Source: Peromyscus leucopus (lineage: Eukaryota > Chordata > Mammalia > Rodentia > Cricetidae). Taken from it: 64,000 bases of DNA. Every line of letters starts with the position of its first letter. The stretch's first letter is position 1. The notes beneath the pieces were generated by a model. It did not search any database. It was not told where the DNA came from and saw nothing but the letters and a program-made list of their open reading frames with translations. Of this stretch, positions 23,283 to 34,062 are shown one piece after another. Location of the stretch: contig NC_051070.1 in the NCBI RefSeq assembly GCF_004664715.2, positions 73,509,231 through 73,573,230 on the forward strand, written 5' to 3'. The position numbers and the translations under genes are program-made.

Positions 23283-23515
23283 ATGTATATAATATATTCT
23301 GTTCACACTCAATGGCCCACCTCCTTTATCCCCCTTTTTTTTCAACAACCTCCTTCTTATCAACAAGTCCTTCCACCACTATGATATATTTTTGTTGTGT
23401 GGTCCACTGGGTTTAACCAGAGCCACCAGTGTGGGGATGAGTATAGAGCTATTGACTGGAACATGAACTCCATCACTGAAGACAATGACTTTTCCTCCTT
23501 GATACTGAGTTGATG
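23283..23515 (-). mobile_element. Old L1 3' UTR fragment (antisense) immediately 5' of OR11G copy A
   Basis: Contains 'tggtccactgggtttaacca' and 'agccaccagtgtgggg', the reverse-complemented old L1 3' UTR. Present in both duplicons (41305-41535), about 100 bp before the coding exon. Confidence 0.65.
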
Positions 23516-23598
23516 ATGAACAAACTATTCTGTTTCTTGCTTGAGCAAAACTTAAATTCCCTTAGCTATTTCTAGGATATTCAACAATTTCTGGTACC

Positions 23599-23612
23599 TT
23601 TATAGCTTACAG
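23599..23612 (+). promoter_or_regulatory. Possible 3' splice acceptor of OR11G copy A
   Basis: A short pyrimidine-rich stretch ends in 'cttacag' with AG at 23611-23612, four bases before the ATG at 23617; 'acag' at 23613-23616 gives an alternative AG directly before it. Both copies keep it. The tract is weak. Confidence 0.3.
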
Positions 23613-23616
23613 ACAG

Positions 23617-24552
23617 ATGAAAACCCTCGGCAGCACCAGTAACTCCAGCACCATCACTGGCTTCATCCTCCTGGGATTCCCCTGCACCAGGGAAGAGCAG
23701 ATCCTCCTCTTTGTGCTCTTCTTCATTGTCTACCTCCTCACCCTCATGGGCAATGCTTCCATCATCTGTGCTGTGCGCTGGGATCAGAGATTGCACACCC
23801 CCATGTACCTCCTACTAGCCAATTTCTCCTTCCTGGAGATCTGGTATGTCACCTCCACAGTTCCCAACATGTTGGCCAACTTCCTCTCTGACACCAAGGT
23901 CATCTCCTTCTCTGGGTGCTTCCTGCAGTTCTATTTCTTCTTCTCCTTGGGGTCTACAGAATGCTTCTTCCTGGCAATTATGGCCTTTGACCGCTACCTT
24001 GCCATCTGCAGACCTCTTCATTATCCTGCTCTTATGACTGGGCGCCTCTGTAACATCCTTGTGATCAGTTGCTGGGTGCTTGGGTTCCTCTGGTTCCCCA
24101 TTCCCATCATCATCATCTCTCAGATGTCCTTCTGTGGATCCAGGATTATAGACCATTTCCTATGTGACCCAGGCCCTCTGTTGGCTCTCAGCTGTTCCAG
24201 AGCCCCTCTGATGGAATTTTTCTGGCCAATAATAATGTCTCTGCTCCTTTTAGTTCCTTTTTTCTTCATCATGGGATCTTATATGTTGGTCCTGCGAGCA
24301 GTGTTTAAAGTTCCTTCGAGAGAAGGAAGAAGAAAGGCCTTCTCCACTTGTGGACCCCATATAACTGTGGTTTCTCTTTTTTATGTATCAGTGATGGTCA
24401 TGTATGTGAGCCCAACCTCTGAACATTCAGCTGGAATGCAGAAGACTGTGACTCTGATTTATTCTGTGGTTACTCCACTCATTAATCCTGTAATATACAG
24501 TCTAAGGAACAAAGATATGATACATGCAATGAAGAAGCTTTTGAAAACATAA
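23617..24552 (+). CDS. Or11g2: Olfactory receptor, family 11 subfamily G (OR11G2-type), copy A
   Basis: Complete 311-aa odorant receptor of the olfactory cilium. Seen directly: N-glycosylation site N9; GN at 45-46 in TM1; LHTPMYLLLANFSFLE at 59-74; C101 in TM3 and C183 in ECL2, with C173 and C193; MAFDRYLAIC at 122-131 (Phe for the usual Tyr before DRY, common in this subfamily); SYMLVL at 221-226; KAFSTCGPH at 240-248; PVIYSLRNKD at 291-300. The N-terminus MKTLGSTSNSSTITGFILLG closely resembles OR11G2. Differs from copy B at residues 14, 24, 121, 143, 212, 249, 257, 277, 278, 285 and 302. The notable one is Val257, where the conserved TM6 FYG motif and copy B have Gly. No stop or frameshift. 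Several Or11g paralogs exist in rodents, so the symbol marks the subfamily and not strict orthology. Confidence 0.94.
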   Translation: MKTLGSTSNSSTITGFILLGFPCTREEQILLFVLFFIVYLLTLMGNASIICAVRWDQRLHTPMYLLLANFSFLEIWYVTSTVPNMLANFLSDTKVISFSGCFLQFYFFFSLGSTECFFLAIMAFDRYLAICRPLHYPALMTGRLCNILVISCWVLGFLWFPIPIIIISQMSFCGSRIIDHFLCDPGPLLALSCSRAPLMEFFWPIIMSLLLLVPFFFIMGSYMLVLRAVFKVPSREGRRKAFSTCGPHITVVSLFYVSVMVMYVSPTSEHSAGMQKTVTLIYSVVTPLINPVIYSLRNKDMIHAMKKLLKT

Positions 24553-24913
24553 AAGTTAGAATTTTAATCAAATTTGATTGTGTAGGTATATACTGTAGAA
24601 TATTATTCAACCACAAGAATGATATAACAGCGTAATTTATAGCAACAGGGATAAAACGGGAGAATATTGTGTTAAGTAAAATAAAGTAAGTCAAACACTG
24701 AATGCTCTCATTTATGTGTAGAAAATCTTAAATAATGAATCGGATTAGGAAGTGTAAGAAGATGGAATGTGGTTAATGTTTACAAGGGGTGCAGTGGAAT
24801 AGTTATTCAATATCTTTATTTGATATTGGAATAATAAGATATGTCTGACACGTGTTAATTCTGTTTCACATAAGATGGCTGAGATTTTGTATGTTCCCAA
24901 CATAGAAAAATAC

Positions 24914-24931
24914 AATAAACATTTTAATAAA
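24914..24931 (+). terminator. Possible polyadenylation signals, OR11G copy A
   Basis: Two AATAAA hexamers at 24914-24919 and 24926-24931, about 365 bp past the stop. Both are retained in copy B near 42951-42970. Conservation is unremarkable given the high overall identity. Confidence 0.3.
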
Positions 24932-25202
24932 CATGATACTGATGAAAATTGCCTTGATATAATATGCATTGTATTCATATGCTGAATGTTACCCTGTACC
25001 TTACAAACATGTCCAATTATTGCGTCAATTAAAATAAAAATGCAGATTCAGGCATATTGGAAGATGTCTAGAATCCAAGAATCTGGGGAGTTGGGACAGG
25101 AGGATCAGAATTTCAAGAGATTTTGGCTACATAACAAGATCATGTGTTTCATAAAACGAAATAGAAGAACATGGTGGTTTATGCCTGTGATACTTACATT
25201 TC

Positions 25203-25585
25203 CGGTTGCTGTAGTAAACACCATGACTAAAAGCAATTTAGGAAGGAAAAGGATTACTTGGTGTACAGATTACAACCCATCATTCAGAAGACCCATGACA
25301 AGATCCTAAGGGAGGAAACTGGAGGCAGGAATTGAATCAGAGACCATGAAGGAGTATACTTGCTGGCTTGCTTTCCATGATGTGCTCAGCTTGCTTTCTT
25401 CCAAAACCCAGAAAGACCTGCCCAAGAGTAGAACCACTTTCAGTGGGATTGACCCTCCATATCAATCATTAACCAAGAAATGCCACACAGGCATGCCCAT
25501 AGGCCAGTCTAATTGAGGCTAAATTCTAGGTGACCATAATTTATGTCAAGTTAACAAAAACTAGCCAAAACAGATGATCCCTTAT
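25203..25585 (+). repeat. Muroid interspersed repeat, 'gtaaacaccatgac' family, copy A
   Basis: Hallmarks: 'ttgctgtagtaaacaccatg', 'ggaggaaactggaggcagga', 'ttgctggcttgctttccatg' and a terminal 'gtcaagttaacaaaaactagcc'. Present at 43238-43620 in copy B, hence older than the duplication. Confidence 0.65.
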
Positions 25586-25919
25586 CAACTTGACACACAA
25601 ACACATTACTGTTAAATAATATTTCCTATGTTTATCCCTAAGCCATCATATTAATATAATAATATAACATGTACTCCAACTTTTAAAACTCCAATATTAT
25701 TTTATTTTTTTTCAATATTTTAAAAGTTCAGTGCCTCTTTAACATACCCAAAGATTCTTGATAGTGGGTCCATATAAAATCCAAAATAAATTCCATGCTT
25801 GATTTTTTTCATTTTCCTTTTGGGAATTTTATGCATGAGGACTGTATTCACAGTATTTTCATCCTACCCTCTACCATTTGTAACTCTTCTTATGCCTCCA
25901 ATCCCTCACAAATCCATGA

Positions 25920-25921
<2 letters not shown>

Positions 25922-25969
<48 letters not shown>

Positions 25970-25984
25970 ACACACACACACACA
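25922..25984. repeat. (CA)n microsatellite, copy A
   Basis: About 63 bp of CA with one CATA interruption. It causes overlapping His/Thr-repeat frames that are not genes. Confidence 0.98.
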
Positions 25985-27328
25985 TTAATACCTGAGGAGT
26001 GCATTTAATGTTGTTCATGTGTATATGTGTTTAAGCATGATCAGTTAAGGTTGGATAATGTGTCATGGAGTTTGTCCCTGGAGAAGAATGATTCTCCCTC
26101 TCTTAGCAGCCATTCATTTCCTATGGCTCTTCATCTAGGGGAAAAGCTCAGTGATATTTCCCCCATCACATTGAGATTAACTGGTGTTCTCATTGTGTGT
26201 GTCTTGTTAAAATTTCATGGGTGAAACTTTCTGTCATATATGAAAGGCACTTGTTGTAGATGTTAGTCCTCTAGCTTTTACCATCTTTAGGCTACCACCT
26301 CCTCGATGTTCCCTAAGCTTTAGATGCAAGGGTTATGATGTGGAAATATCTTTGGGGGTGAGTACTCTGTGGTCAGGGGTTCTATGAATTTTGACCAGTT
26401 GTAGATTTCTCTAATGGGCTCCATCTACTATAAAAAGGTTTTTTGATGAGAGGTGAGAAGGATGTTTATCTCTATATAAGGCTAGGTATTTAGAATGCAT
26501 TTGGGAATCATACTGGTTTAAGAAAATGGCAATATTAAATTTTCTTCTAGGATACATGGCCTCACCAGTCATGGGGGTTGTCTAGGTTTATAGTACCAGA
26601 CATGAATTTCCTTTTATTTAGAAAGCCTAAAATCCAATTAGGGGACTACTGGTTAACCTGAAGACATAAGGAATGCTATTACACATTTGGGGATACCTTG
26701 CAATAGCCATTGTTGGGTTTCATAGACCCTACAACTTGATAAGACTACTGATTGTTTTTCTCCCTTGGCAGCTTGCACAGCACCTTCCAATACTAGGAGA
26801 GCTAATCATCAAGGAGGAGGCTTGTAGGTCAGTTCCAGTTTGAGCCATCCAACTCTTGTGTCTTAAACGTAGGGTGTTTCCCTGCAGCTTTTTCAATCAT
26901 CCTCAGTGTTCTTTATCCCTTCTTCCCCTAACTCCTTTAGCATTACCATCCCTCTCACCTCCTGAGACAAAGTCCCTGTCCCATTTTCTCCACTTCTCCT
27001 GTCATAGCACCTATGTTCTGCTATCTTACTTTCTGGAGATCCTCCCCCACTCTATTTTAATCCAGGTTATATATCACATCTGAAAATTCAGAGTCAGGAT
27101 CACTGAAAAAGAGAGAACATGTGACATTTGTCTTTCTGTGTCTAAGCTGCCTCACTCGGTGAAATGAAATTTGGTTCCATCCCTTAATCTTCCATTAATC
27201 TCTAAATTTCATGATTTCCCCCCCCCCTTTTTTTGCAGCTGAACAAGATTCCACTGTGTATATGCACTGTATTTTCATTTTCTACTCATCAGTTGAAAGA
27301 TGTTTAGGTCAATTCTCTTTCCTAGCTA
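25985..27328 (-). mobile_element. Old L1 (Lx-like) 3' UTR and ORF2 end, antisense, copy A
   Basis: Reverse-complemented old L1 3' UTR ('gtccctggagaagaatg', 'agattaactggtgttctc') grading into the ORF2 3' end ('ttccactgtgtatatgcac' about 27250). Matches 44060-45370 in copy B. Confidence 0.7.
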
Positions 27329-28185
27329 TAGAGGTTTGAATGAGAAAAGTCTCCCATAGTCTTGGGCTTTGAACACATGGGTCCCAGTTGGTGGCACTGT
27401 TTGAGCAATTTTACATAGCACAGCCTTGCTAAAAAATGTAGGTCACATGAAGGTGTGGTTTCCGATTTAAAAGCCTCACCTACATCCAGTTTATTCTTGC
27501 TGCTTTGGTTCACAGTTTGATATGTTGATATTGTGTTCCCCAAAATATTGTGCTCCCTAATAAACTTATCTGGGTCAGAGAACAGAACAGCCACTAGATA
27601 AAGAGGCTAGAAATGGTGGCACTCACACTTTTAATCCTAGCATTCTGAAGTCAGAGATCCATCTGGATCTCTGAGTTCAAAGCCACACTAGAAACAGCCA
27701 GACATGGTGATTCACACCTTTAATCCCAGGAAGTGATGGCAGGAAGCAGAAAGGTATATAAGGTGCGAGGACCAGGAACTAGCCCTAGTTAAGCTTTTAG
27801 GCTTTTGAGCAGCAGTTCAGCTGAGATCCATTTGGATGAGGACTCAGGAGCTTCCAGTCTGAGGTAACAGGATCAGCTGAGGAACAGGCAAGGTGAGGTG
27901 GCTGTGACTTTTCTGCTTCTCTGATCTTCCAGCATTTACCCCAATACCAGCTCCAAGTTTGTTTTTATTAATAAAACCTTTTAAGACTCATGCTACAGTT
28001 TGAAGATGTGAGCTCTCAGCAACTTGTTTCTGAAAACACACCTGATGCTTGTTTTCATGCCTCCCCACCATGATGAACTAATATCTCTCTAAAACTGTAA
28101 GCCAAAATAAACTCTTGCTTCTATATGTTGCCATGGACATGACGCATTATAAGGGCTATAGAATAGTAACTAATACAGCAGCTAG
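27328..28185 (-). repeat. Muroid interspersed repeat (reverse), split by an LTR
   Basis: Reverse orientation of the 'gctgtgaagagacacc' family: 'gaggtttgaatgagaaaag', 'gaacacatgggtcccagttg', 'aaactgtaagccaaaataaactc'. Split at 27520/27998 by a solo LTR. The uninterrupted copy is at 45370-45735. Confidence 0.65.
27521..27997 (+). mobile_element. Solo LTR (rodent ERV2-like), copy A only
   Basis: A 477-bp element flanked by a 6-bp direct repeat gtttga (27515-27520 and 27998-28003), typical of ERV2/ERVK integration. It ends in '...tgctaca' after an 'aataaaacctttt' polyadenylation region. It contains embedded B1-like segments ('cacttttaatcctagcatt', 'acacctttaatcccagg') and 'gtatataaggtg'. The site is empty in copy B (45566-45571, gcttga), so it inserted after the duplication or was absent from the B ancestor. 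Confidence 0.75.
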
Positions 28186-28395
28186 TTGAGTAGAGTAGAA
28201 TGGTCATGGTTGCCCCTGTATCTGTGGAGTAGAATGTTAAGTTCTTAGGGCATATGTGAAGGGGCAGTATAGCCTTTTGAGAGTTCTCCACACTGGTTGC
28301 CAGAGTGGCTGCAATCAATTTGCAGTCCCACAAACAGCAAGTTTGAGTTTCCCTTTTCTCCACAAGCAGTTGCATTTGCTCTCAGTTGTTTTCTT

Positions 28396-28580
28396 TTTAT
28401 TTCTTATTTTTTTTTAATTTTTTTTTTTTTTTGGTTTTTCGAGACAGGGTTTCTCTGCGTAGTTTTGCGCCTTTCCTGGAGCTCACTTGGTAGCCCAGGC
28501 TGGCCTCGAACTCACAGCGATCTGCCTGGCTCTGCCTCCCGAGTGCTGGGATTAAAGGCGTGGGCCACCACTGCCCGGCT
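28396..28580 (-). mobile_element. Young B1 SINE (antisense), copy A only
   Basis: T-rich tail (28396-28430) then a near-intact B1: 'gagacagggtttctctgcg', 'gcgcctttcctggagctcac', 'gtgctgggattaaaggcgtg'. Flanked by an 11-bp duplication gttgttttctt (28385-28395 and 28581-28591). The empty site is in copy B at 45953-45963, so insertion followed the duplication. The body variant looks cricetid. Confidence 0.92.
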
Positions 28581-29178
28581 GTTGTTTTCTTGATCTTAGA
28601 TTTTCTGACTATGATGAGATGAAGTCTCATAGTAGTTGTAATTTGGATTCCCGTAATTGCATACAATGTTTATTGCTTTTTGAGATATTTCTTAGCCATT
28701 TCTGTCTTTTAAGAACTCTCTGCTCAGACAAAAGACCATTTTTAATCGAGTTCTTTATTCTCTAGACCCTGTAATGTTTTTGTATATTCTGGATTTTTAT
28801 ATATCCTTTATCAAATGTACAGCTGTGTGTTCATTACATTGATTATTTCTTTGCTATACAAAATCTTTTTACTTTTATGAGGTCCCATGGGTCAATTGTT
28901 AGTTTTGATTCTTGATTTCTATTCAGAGTCTTTTTCTACTCCTATATCTTGCAGGATACTGCCTGTTGTCTTCTAGCAGCTTTGGTTCCACATTGAGATT
29001 TTTATCTTTCAAAAAATTGTGTAATATGTTTTGATCATATTCCTTCCCTCACAAACTCCTTCTAGTTCCTTTTCATCTTAACACCCACTGAACTTTACAT
29101 GCTAACCCCTTCTCTCAAAAAGTAAAAAAAAAGATAATAAATAAATAAAAAGAAAGAAAGAAAGAGAGAAAAGCAAAG

Positions 29179-29179
<1 letters not shown>

Positions 29180-29215
<36 letters not shown>
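29180..29215. repeat. (CA)n microsatellite
   Basis: About 18 CA units within A-rich L1-derived DNA. The corresponding B region (46532-46650) has CA and AG tracts. Confidence 0.95.
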
Positions 29216-29223
<8 letters not shown>

Positions 29224-30386
29224 GAAACAAAACCATGGAGTTCTCATTTTTTGTTGGCTCCTGGACATGGGGCCCTCACTGGGGAGTGGTTTATATATCC
29301 AGTGACACTCAGTTTGAGAAAATTGATATTCTCTTTCCTAGAAGATATCTATTGCAAATAGCTTCTTCGTTATGGTTGGGACTTTGTGTCCATTTCTCCT
29401 TCTCTGTGCTAGGATTTTGTTCGATTTGAACTTGCACAGTTTTCTGCATGCTATCACAGTCTCTATGAGTTCTTACATATATCAGTCCTGCTGTGTCTGA
29501 AAAACACTATTTACTTGGAATTTTCCACCTCCACTGGCTCCTGCAATCTTTTGACCTCTTCTTTTGCCCAGATCCCCGTGTCTTGAGGGGATAGGTTTGA
29601 TAAGTACATCCCATTTAGTGTTTAGTTCTCCAAAGTCTCTCAGTCTCTAGGCTTGGCCCAGTTGTGGGTTCTGTGTTAATTACCACCTACTGCATGAAGA
29701 TGGTTCTCTGATGAAGGTTAAGCAATGTTCTGATCTGATCTATGTGTACAGCAATATGTCATTGGGAGTCAATTTATTGCTATGTTCCTTTAGCAGAATA
29801 ACAGCAGTAGGTTTCCCCTAGGCCCATGACCTATCCTGTCTTAGTTTCTTGGCCACTTTAACAGTGTCAGGTATGGGTTTCATTTCATGGAGTGGACATT
29901 AAATCCAATGAAAATGTGGGGTTTTTTTCTCCCTTAACTTTATGCCACTATTTCACCAGTGTATCTCACAGGCAGGTTGCTTTTGTAGATTACAGAGTTT
30001 GTAGTTGAGTGATATCAATGATGACTTTTCTCATCTAATAGCATGCAAATGATATTTCAACACTATGAATGCCAGCTAGTCAGTCAGGGTGAAACTTCTA
30101 TTGGGGACTAGCTCAATTTCTCCATGTTCAGTGACCTAAGTAAATGGTGTCTTCAGCAATAGAGACTGTCAGGTTGTGGAAGGTAACCAATGACATATTT
30201 GATCCATTTGGAATTTATCTTTGTGCAGGGTGATGGATGTGGATCTAAGTTTACTCTCCTGTGGATGAACATACAGTAATCCCAGCACCCATTTGTTGAT
30301 GGTGCTATCTTATTTCAATTGCAGGTTTCTACCTGTTTATCAAATATGAAATTGACATGACTATATATATTGGGGCCATATAGTTT

Positions 30387-30960
30387 TTCCCATGATCTAT
30401 GTTTTGGAACATCATGAATATATCCCTACTAACTAAATTCTGTATAAATAAAGAAACACTCTGGCTGCTAGTCAGTCAGGCTGCAAGATTTTCCTGTCCA
30501 CCATGGCCTGGCTCACTTCCTTCCCCCGCTGACTCCTCTCTGCAGGACCTATCCACCACCTGGGATGGCTCCCAGCAGGATTTGTCATAGATAGTCTTTA
30601 TTATGTTGAGTTATGCTCCCTCCAGTCCCACACACTCTTGGAATTTTATCAAGAAGCCTTGTTGGATATTGTCAAAGGCCTTTTCTGCATCTGTTGAGAT
30701 GATCATTTTATTTTTTGTTTGTTTGTTTTTAAGCCTATTTATTGAGTTACATATCCCTGCACCTCTAGGATAAAGCCAACTTCATTGTATGGGTGACCTT
30801 TTTCTATATATACCTGTATTCAGTTTGTTAGTAATTTATTTAATTTTTTTTGTATTTATGCTTACCACCCCATAGTTTTGTGTGTCTATTGTACCTTTAT
30901 CTGATCTTGATATTAAAGAAATACTATCTTCATAAAAGGAGTTTGAAAATGCTGTTTTTG
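30387..30960. other. Duplicon A segment matching 50060-50640
   Basis: Aligned with copy B from 'tgttttggaacatcatgaat' onward. Holds antisense L1 ORF2 fragments ('gaagccttgttggatattgtc'). Left edge is the deletion junction relative to copy B. Confidence 0.6.
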
Positions 30961-32222
30961 TTTCTCTTTTTAAGTGATTTGTTTTATAGATTTTTAAGTT
31001 TTTATTATTAAGAAATTTTCTATTCATTTTACATACCAACAACAGATCTCCCTCTCTCCCTCCTCCCAACCCCCTAGTCTTCTTCCCCAACCTACTCCCC
31101 ATTCCCACTTCCTCCAGGGCAAGGTTCCCCATGGGGAGTCAGTAGAGCCTGGTAAATTCAGTTGAAGCAGGTCCAAGTCCCTCCCCGCTGCACCAAGGCT
31201 GTGTAAGGTGTCCCACCATAGCACTGGGCTCCCAAGCCCTCTCATGGATCAGGGATGGTCTGATCCCACTGCCTGGGGGCCGTTAAACAGTTCAAGCTAA
31301 ACAACTCTCTCAACTATCCAGAGGGCCTAGTCCAGTTGCATAGGGGCTCCACAGCTATTGGTCCACAGTTGATGAATTTCCACTAGTTTGGCTGGCCATC
31401 TCTCTATGTTTTCCCATCATGATCTTGATGCCCCTTGCTCATGGAATCCTTCCTCTCTCTCATTGATTGGAATGCTGTAGCTTGGCCTGGTGTCTGGCCT
31501 TGGATCTCTACATCTGCTTCCATCACTTACTGGATGAAGGCTCTATGATAACATTTAGGGTATTCACTAATCTAATTACCGGAGTAGGTCAGTTCAGGCA
31601 CCCTCTCAACTATTGCTAATAGTCTAAGGTGGGGTCATCCTTGTGAATTCCTTGGAACTTCCCTAGAACCCTGTTTCTCCTTGTTCCCATGATGTCTTCA
31701 TTTATCGTGGTATCTCTTTTCTTGCTCTCCCACTCTGTCCCTGTTACGGCTGGAACCTCCTGTTCCCTTATGTTCTCATGCTCCATCTGTTGCCCTCCAT
31801 TATCTCCCTCACCCCCAGTTTGCTCATGTAGCTCTCACCTATTTCTCTTTCACTGGGTGATCTATGTGTCCCTCTTAGAGTCTTCCTTGTTAGCTAGCTT
31901 CTCTTGAGCTGTGGGTTGCAGTCTGGTTATCCTCAAATTTACATCTAGTATCCACTTATGAGTGAGCACATACCATGTTTGTCCTTCTGAGTCTGGGTTA
32001 CCTCACCAAGGGTGATATTTTCTAGTACCATGCATTTGCCTCAAATTTTATAATATCATTGTTTTTTCTGCCAAGTAGTACTCCATTGTGTATATGTACA
32101 ATATTTTTTTTTATCCATTCTTCGGTTGAGGGGCATCTAAGTTGTTACCAGGTTCTAGCTATTACAAATAATACTGCTATAAACATAGTGGAGCATGTGT
32201 CTTTGTGGTATGATTGAGCATA
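30960..32222 (-). mobile_element. L1 3' end (antisense), copy A, cut at the duplicon edge
   Basis: Reverse-complemented L1 3' UTR ('ttcattttacataccaac', 'gggcctagtccagttgcat') then the ORF2 C-terminal region ('gtatccacttatgagtgag', 'agtagtactccattgtgta'). Ends abruptly at 'gattgagca' (32222), while copy B continues through ORF2 to about 52975. Confidence 0.8.
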
Positions 32223-32239
32223 GATTATTAAATCTACTT

Positions 32240-33110
32240 TAATCCAAAATAATCTGATAATCTCCAAATAGTTTACATTGATATGGGTTTTAATTTATTG
32301 ATACAAATTTAAAGTCAATTTGTTATACTGTGTGCATAGCTTTACTCTTGTTTAAGGTATTATGTTTATCAAAAATGTAGTGTATAATTTAAAAATGCAG
32401 ATTAATAGTCATCTATAAAAGTCAAACTTATACCCATATTAGTTATGTTTTTTAGGTATACAAAGATATAGTTCAATTAGGCAGTTAATCTTCAAACACT
32501 TCAAAGACCTACAGCATATGGCATTTAAAATGTGTTAAGAATTTAGACTTTTCTTGACAGTGATACATATCTGCTCCTGTCAACACCAATTACTTCAAAG
32601 AGGATGATAGTCATCAAAGAAACTCTTCATGGAGTTTTCTTTCAATGTGGCAAAGCTAGTCAGTCATTTGGGCAAGAAACTGCTCTTGCCTGGACTGCTT
32701 GACACACTGTGTTGTATAAACTGGACATGCAGGATACATATGAAATAACCACTAAAGTTTCCCAGCACAAGGTGGGATGGTCCTTCAGGGATCCTTCTTC
32801 ATAGAAGTAACTGCTATACATTCTGAGGACACAGAGAAAAGTGACTGATGAGCTTTACCTTTATAGGTGGAGCAGTCCTTCAAATTTCCTGTTTCACTGA
32901 AAAAGTCTGGCATATACCCTAGGCCTGTAGGCTTAAGATGGATGAACCAACATTACAGAAGAACTTTGGGTGGCTGTCAAGGCAGTTAGATGTATTGTCA
33001 TACTAGAGTTTGAGAAGTTGCTTGCAAACTTCCTGTTTACTCAGGTAATATTATATCCTTCTGGGTTCTTTGATGGATGTGAAGAATAGATAGTTATAGT
33101 TTTCCTTAGT
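32240..33110. repeat. Unassigned retroelement-like repeat, copy 1
   Basis: Shares ordered blocks with 62280-63000: 'aatagtcatct', 'tatggcattta', 'ctgtttactcag' and 'tatccttct'. The two regions are therefore copies of one dispersed element, probably an LTR-element interior. No intact frame. Confidence 0.45.
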
Positions 33111-33212
33111 TATGATAAAAGGTAAATTAGATATGAAACCTTAGACTCTCAAAAAAAGGATAGATGATAGAATATTTTCTTTCATTTTACCAAATACAAA
33201 TTGACTAGATAT

Positions 33213-33698
33213 TGTGGTGATATTTTCTTTGTGTTCTAATATATAAAGCTTACTTGGAGATCAGAGGAAAAAAACAGCCACCTTATTAAACATAGAAGTC
33301 AGTCAATGGTAGCATATACTTTTAATCCTAGTATTCAGGAGACAGAGATTCATCCAGATCTCTGTGAGTTCAAGGTCACATTGGGAACAGAGCCAGGCGT
33401 GGTGGCACATGCCTTTAAATTCCAACACTAGTTAACCATAAAGGTCTGGAGGTCTGTACAGACAGATAGGAAGTGACAGAGCTGGGCAGAAAGAAGAAGT
33501 GATGTAGCTGGGTGGAGAGAGGAAGTGATATGGCAGGGACAGAAAGGATATAGACGGGAGTATACAGGAAGTGGCACTCTGGAGGCTGAGGAGTTGGTGA
33601 GGTGAGGGTGACTTGTTCTATTCCTCTGATCTCAGTTTTCTCCCCAATAACTGGCTCCAGGTTTTCTATTAATGAGACCTTTTAAGATTCGTGATACA
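33213..33698 (+). mobile_element. Solo LTR (same broad family as 27521-27997)
   Basis: A 486-bp element from TGTGGTGATA to GTGATACA, flanked by a perfect 6-bp duplication agatat (33207-33212 and 33699-33704). Shares B1-like inserts, 'tttctccccaataactggctc' and the 'gaccttttaagattc' end with the 27521 LTR. Confidence 0.75.
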
Positions 33699-34062
33699 AG
33701 ATATTATAACTGTAAATCTTATTGATAACTGTTTTGTTATATGCAATTTTGCAATGTTGAAGTTAAAACTTTCCCTTTTGCTTAGACAAAATGGGGGAAA
33801 TGCTGTGGGTTGCTGTTTCTAGATACTGTGAATATGTATTGCTCTCATTAGTTGATAAATAAAGCCATTTTGGCCAATAGCTAGGCAGAGTAAAGTTAGG
33901 CAGTACAATCAAACTGAAGATGAAGAAGGGCAGAGTCGGGGCAGAGGCTAGCCAGCCACCAAGGAAGCAGGACATATAGAAAATGAGGTAACAAGCCACA
34001 AACCATGTGGTAGAGCACAGCTAAAAATATAAATTAGTTTAAATGTAAGAATTAATTATTAA

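Larger units (their letters stand above)
28290..30386 (-). mobile_element. Old L1 (antisense) ORF2 and 3' UTR mosaic, copy A
   Basis: Contains 'ccagagtggctgcaatcaat', 'gaggtcccatgggtcaattg' and 'ccatttgttgatggtgctatc', all reverse-complemented L1. A second L1 3' UTR block starts at about 29020. Broken at 30386 where copy B continues for about 2.2 kb. Confidence 0.7.
17924..32222 (+). repeat. Duplicon A (tandem segmental duplication carrying OR11G copy A)
   Basis: Collinear with 35091 to about 52000 across the OR gene, its flanks and shared old repeats. The offset is about 17.17 kb at the left edge and 18.03 kb at the OR start codon, the change being explained by single-copy indels. The right end lies in an antisense L1 that stops matching at about 32222 ('ttgagca'). 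Edges are approximate because both fall in L1 sequence. Confidence 0.9.

Noticed and set aside
23581..24156. Acidic minus-strand frames opposite OR11G copy A (also 41608-41823 and 42048-42387 opposite copy B)
   Set aside because: They are reverse-strand shadows of the receptor coding sequence, as expected from its codon use.
25795..26008. Thr/His-repeat frames (and 43829-44080)
   Set aside because: They are translations of the CA microsatellite.
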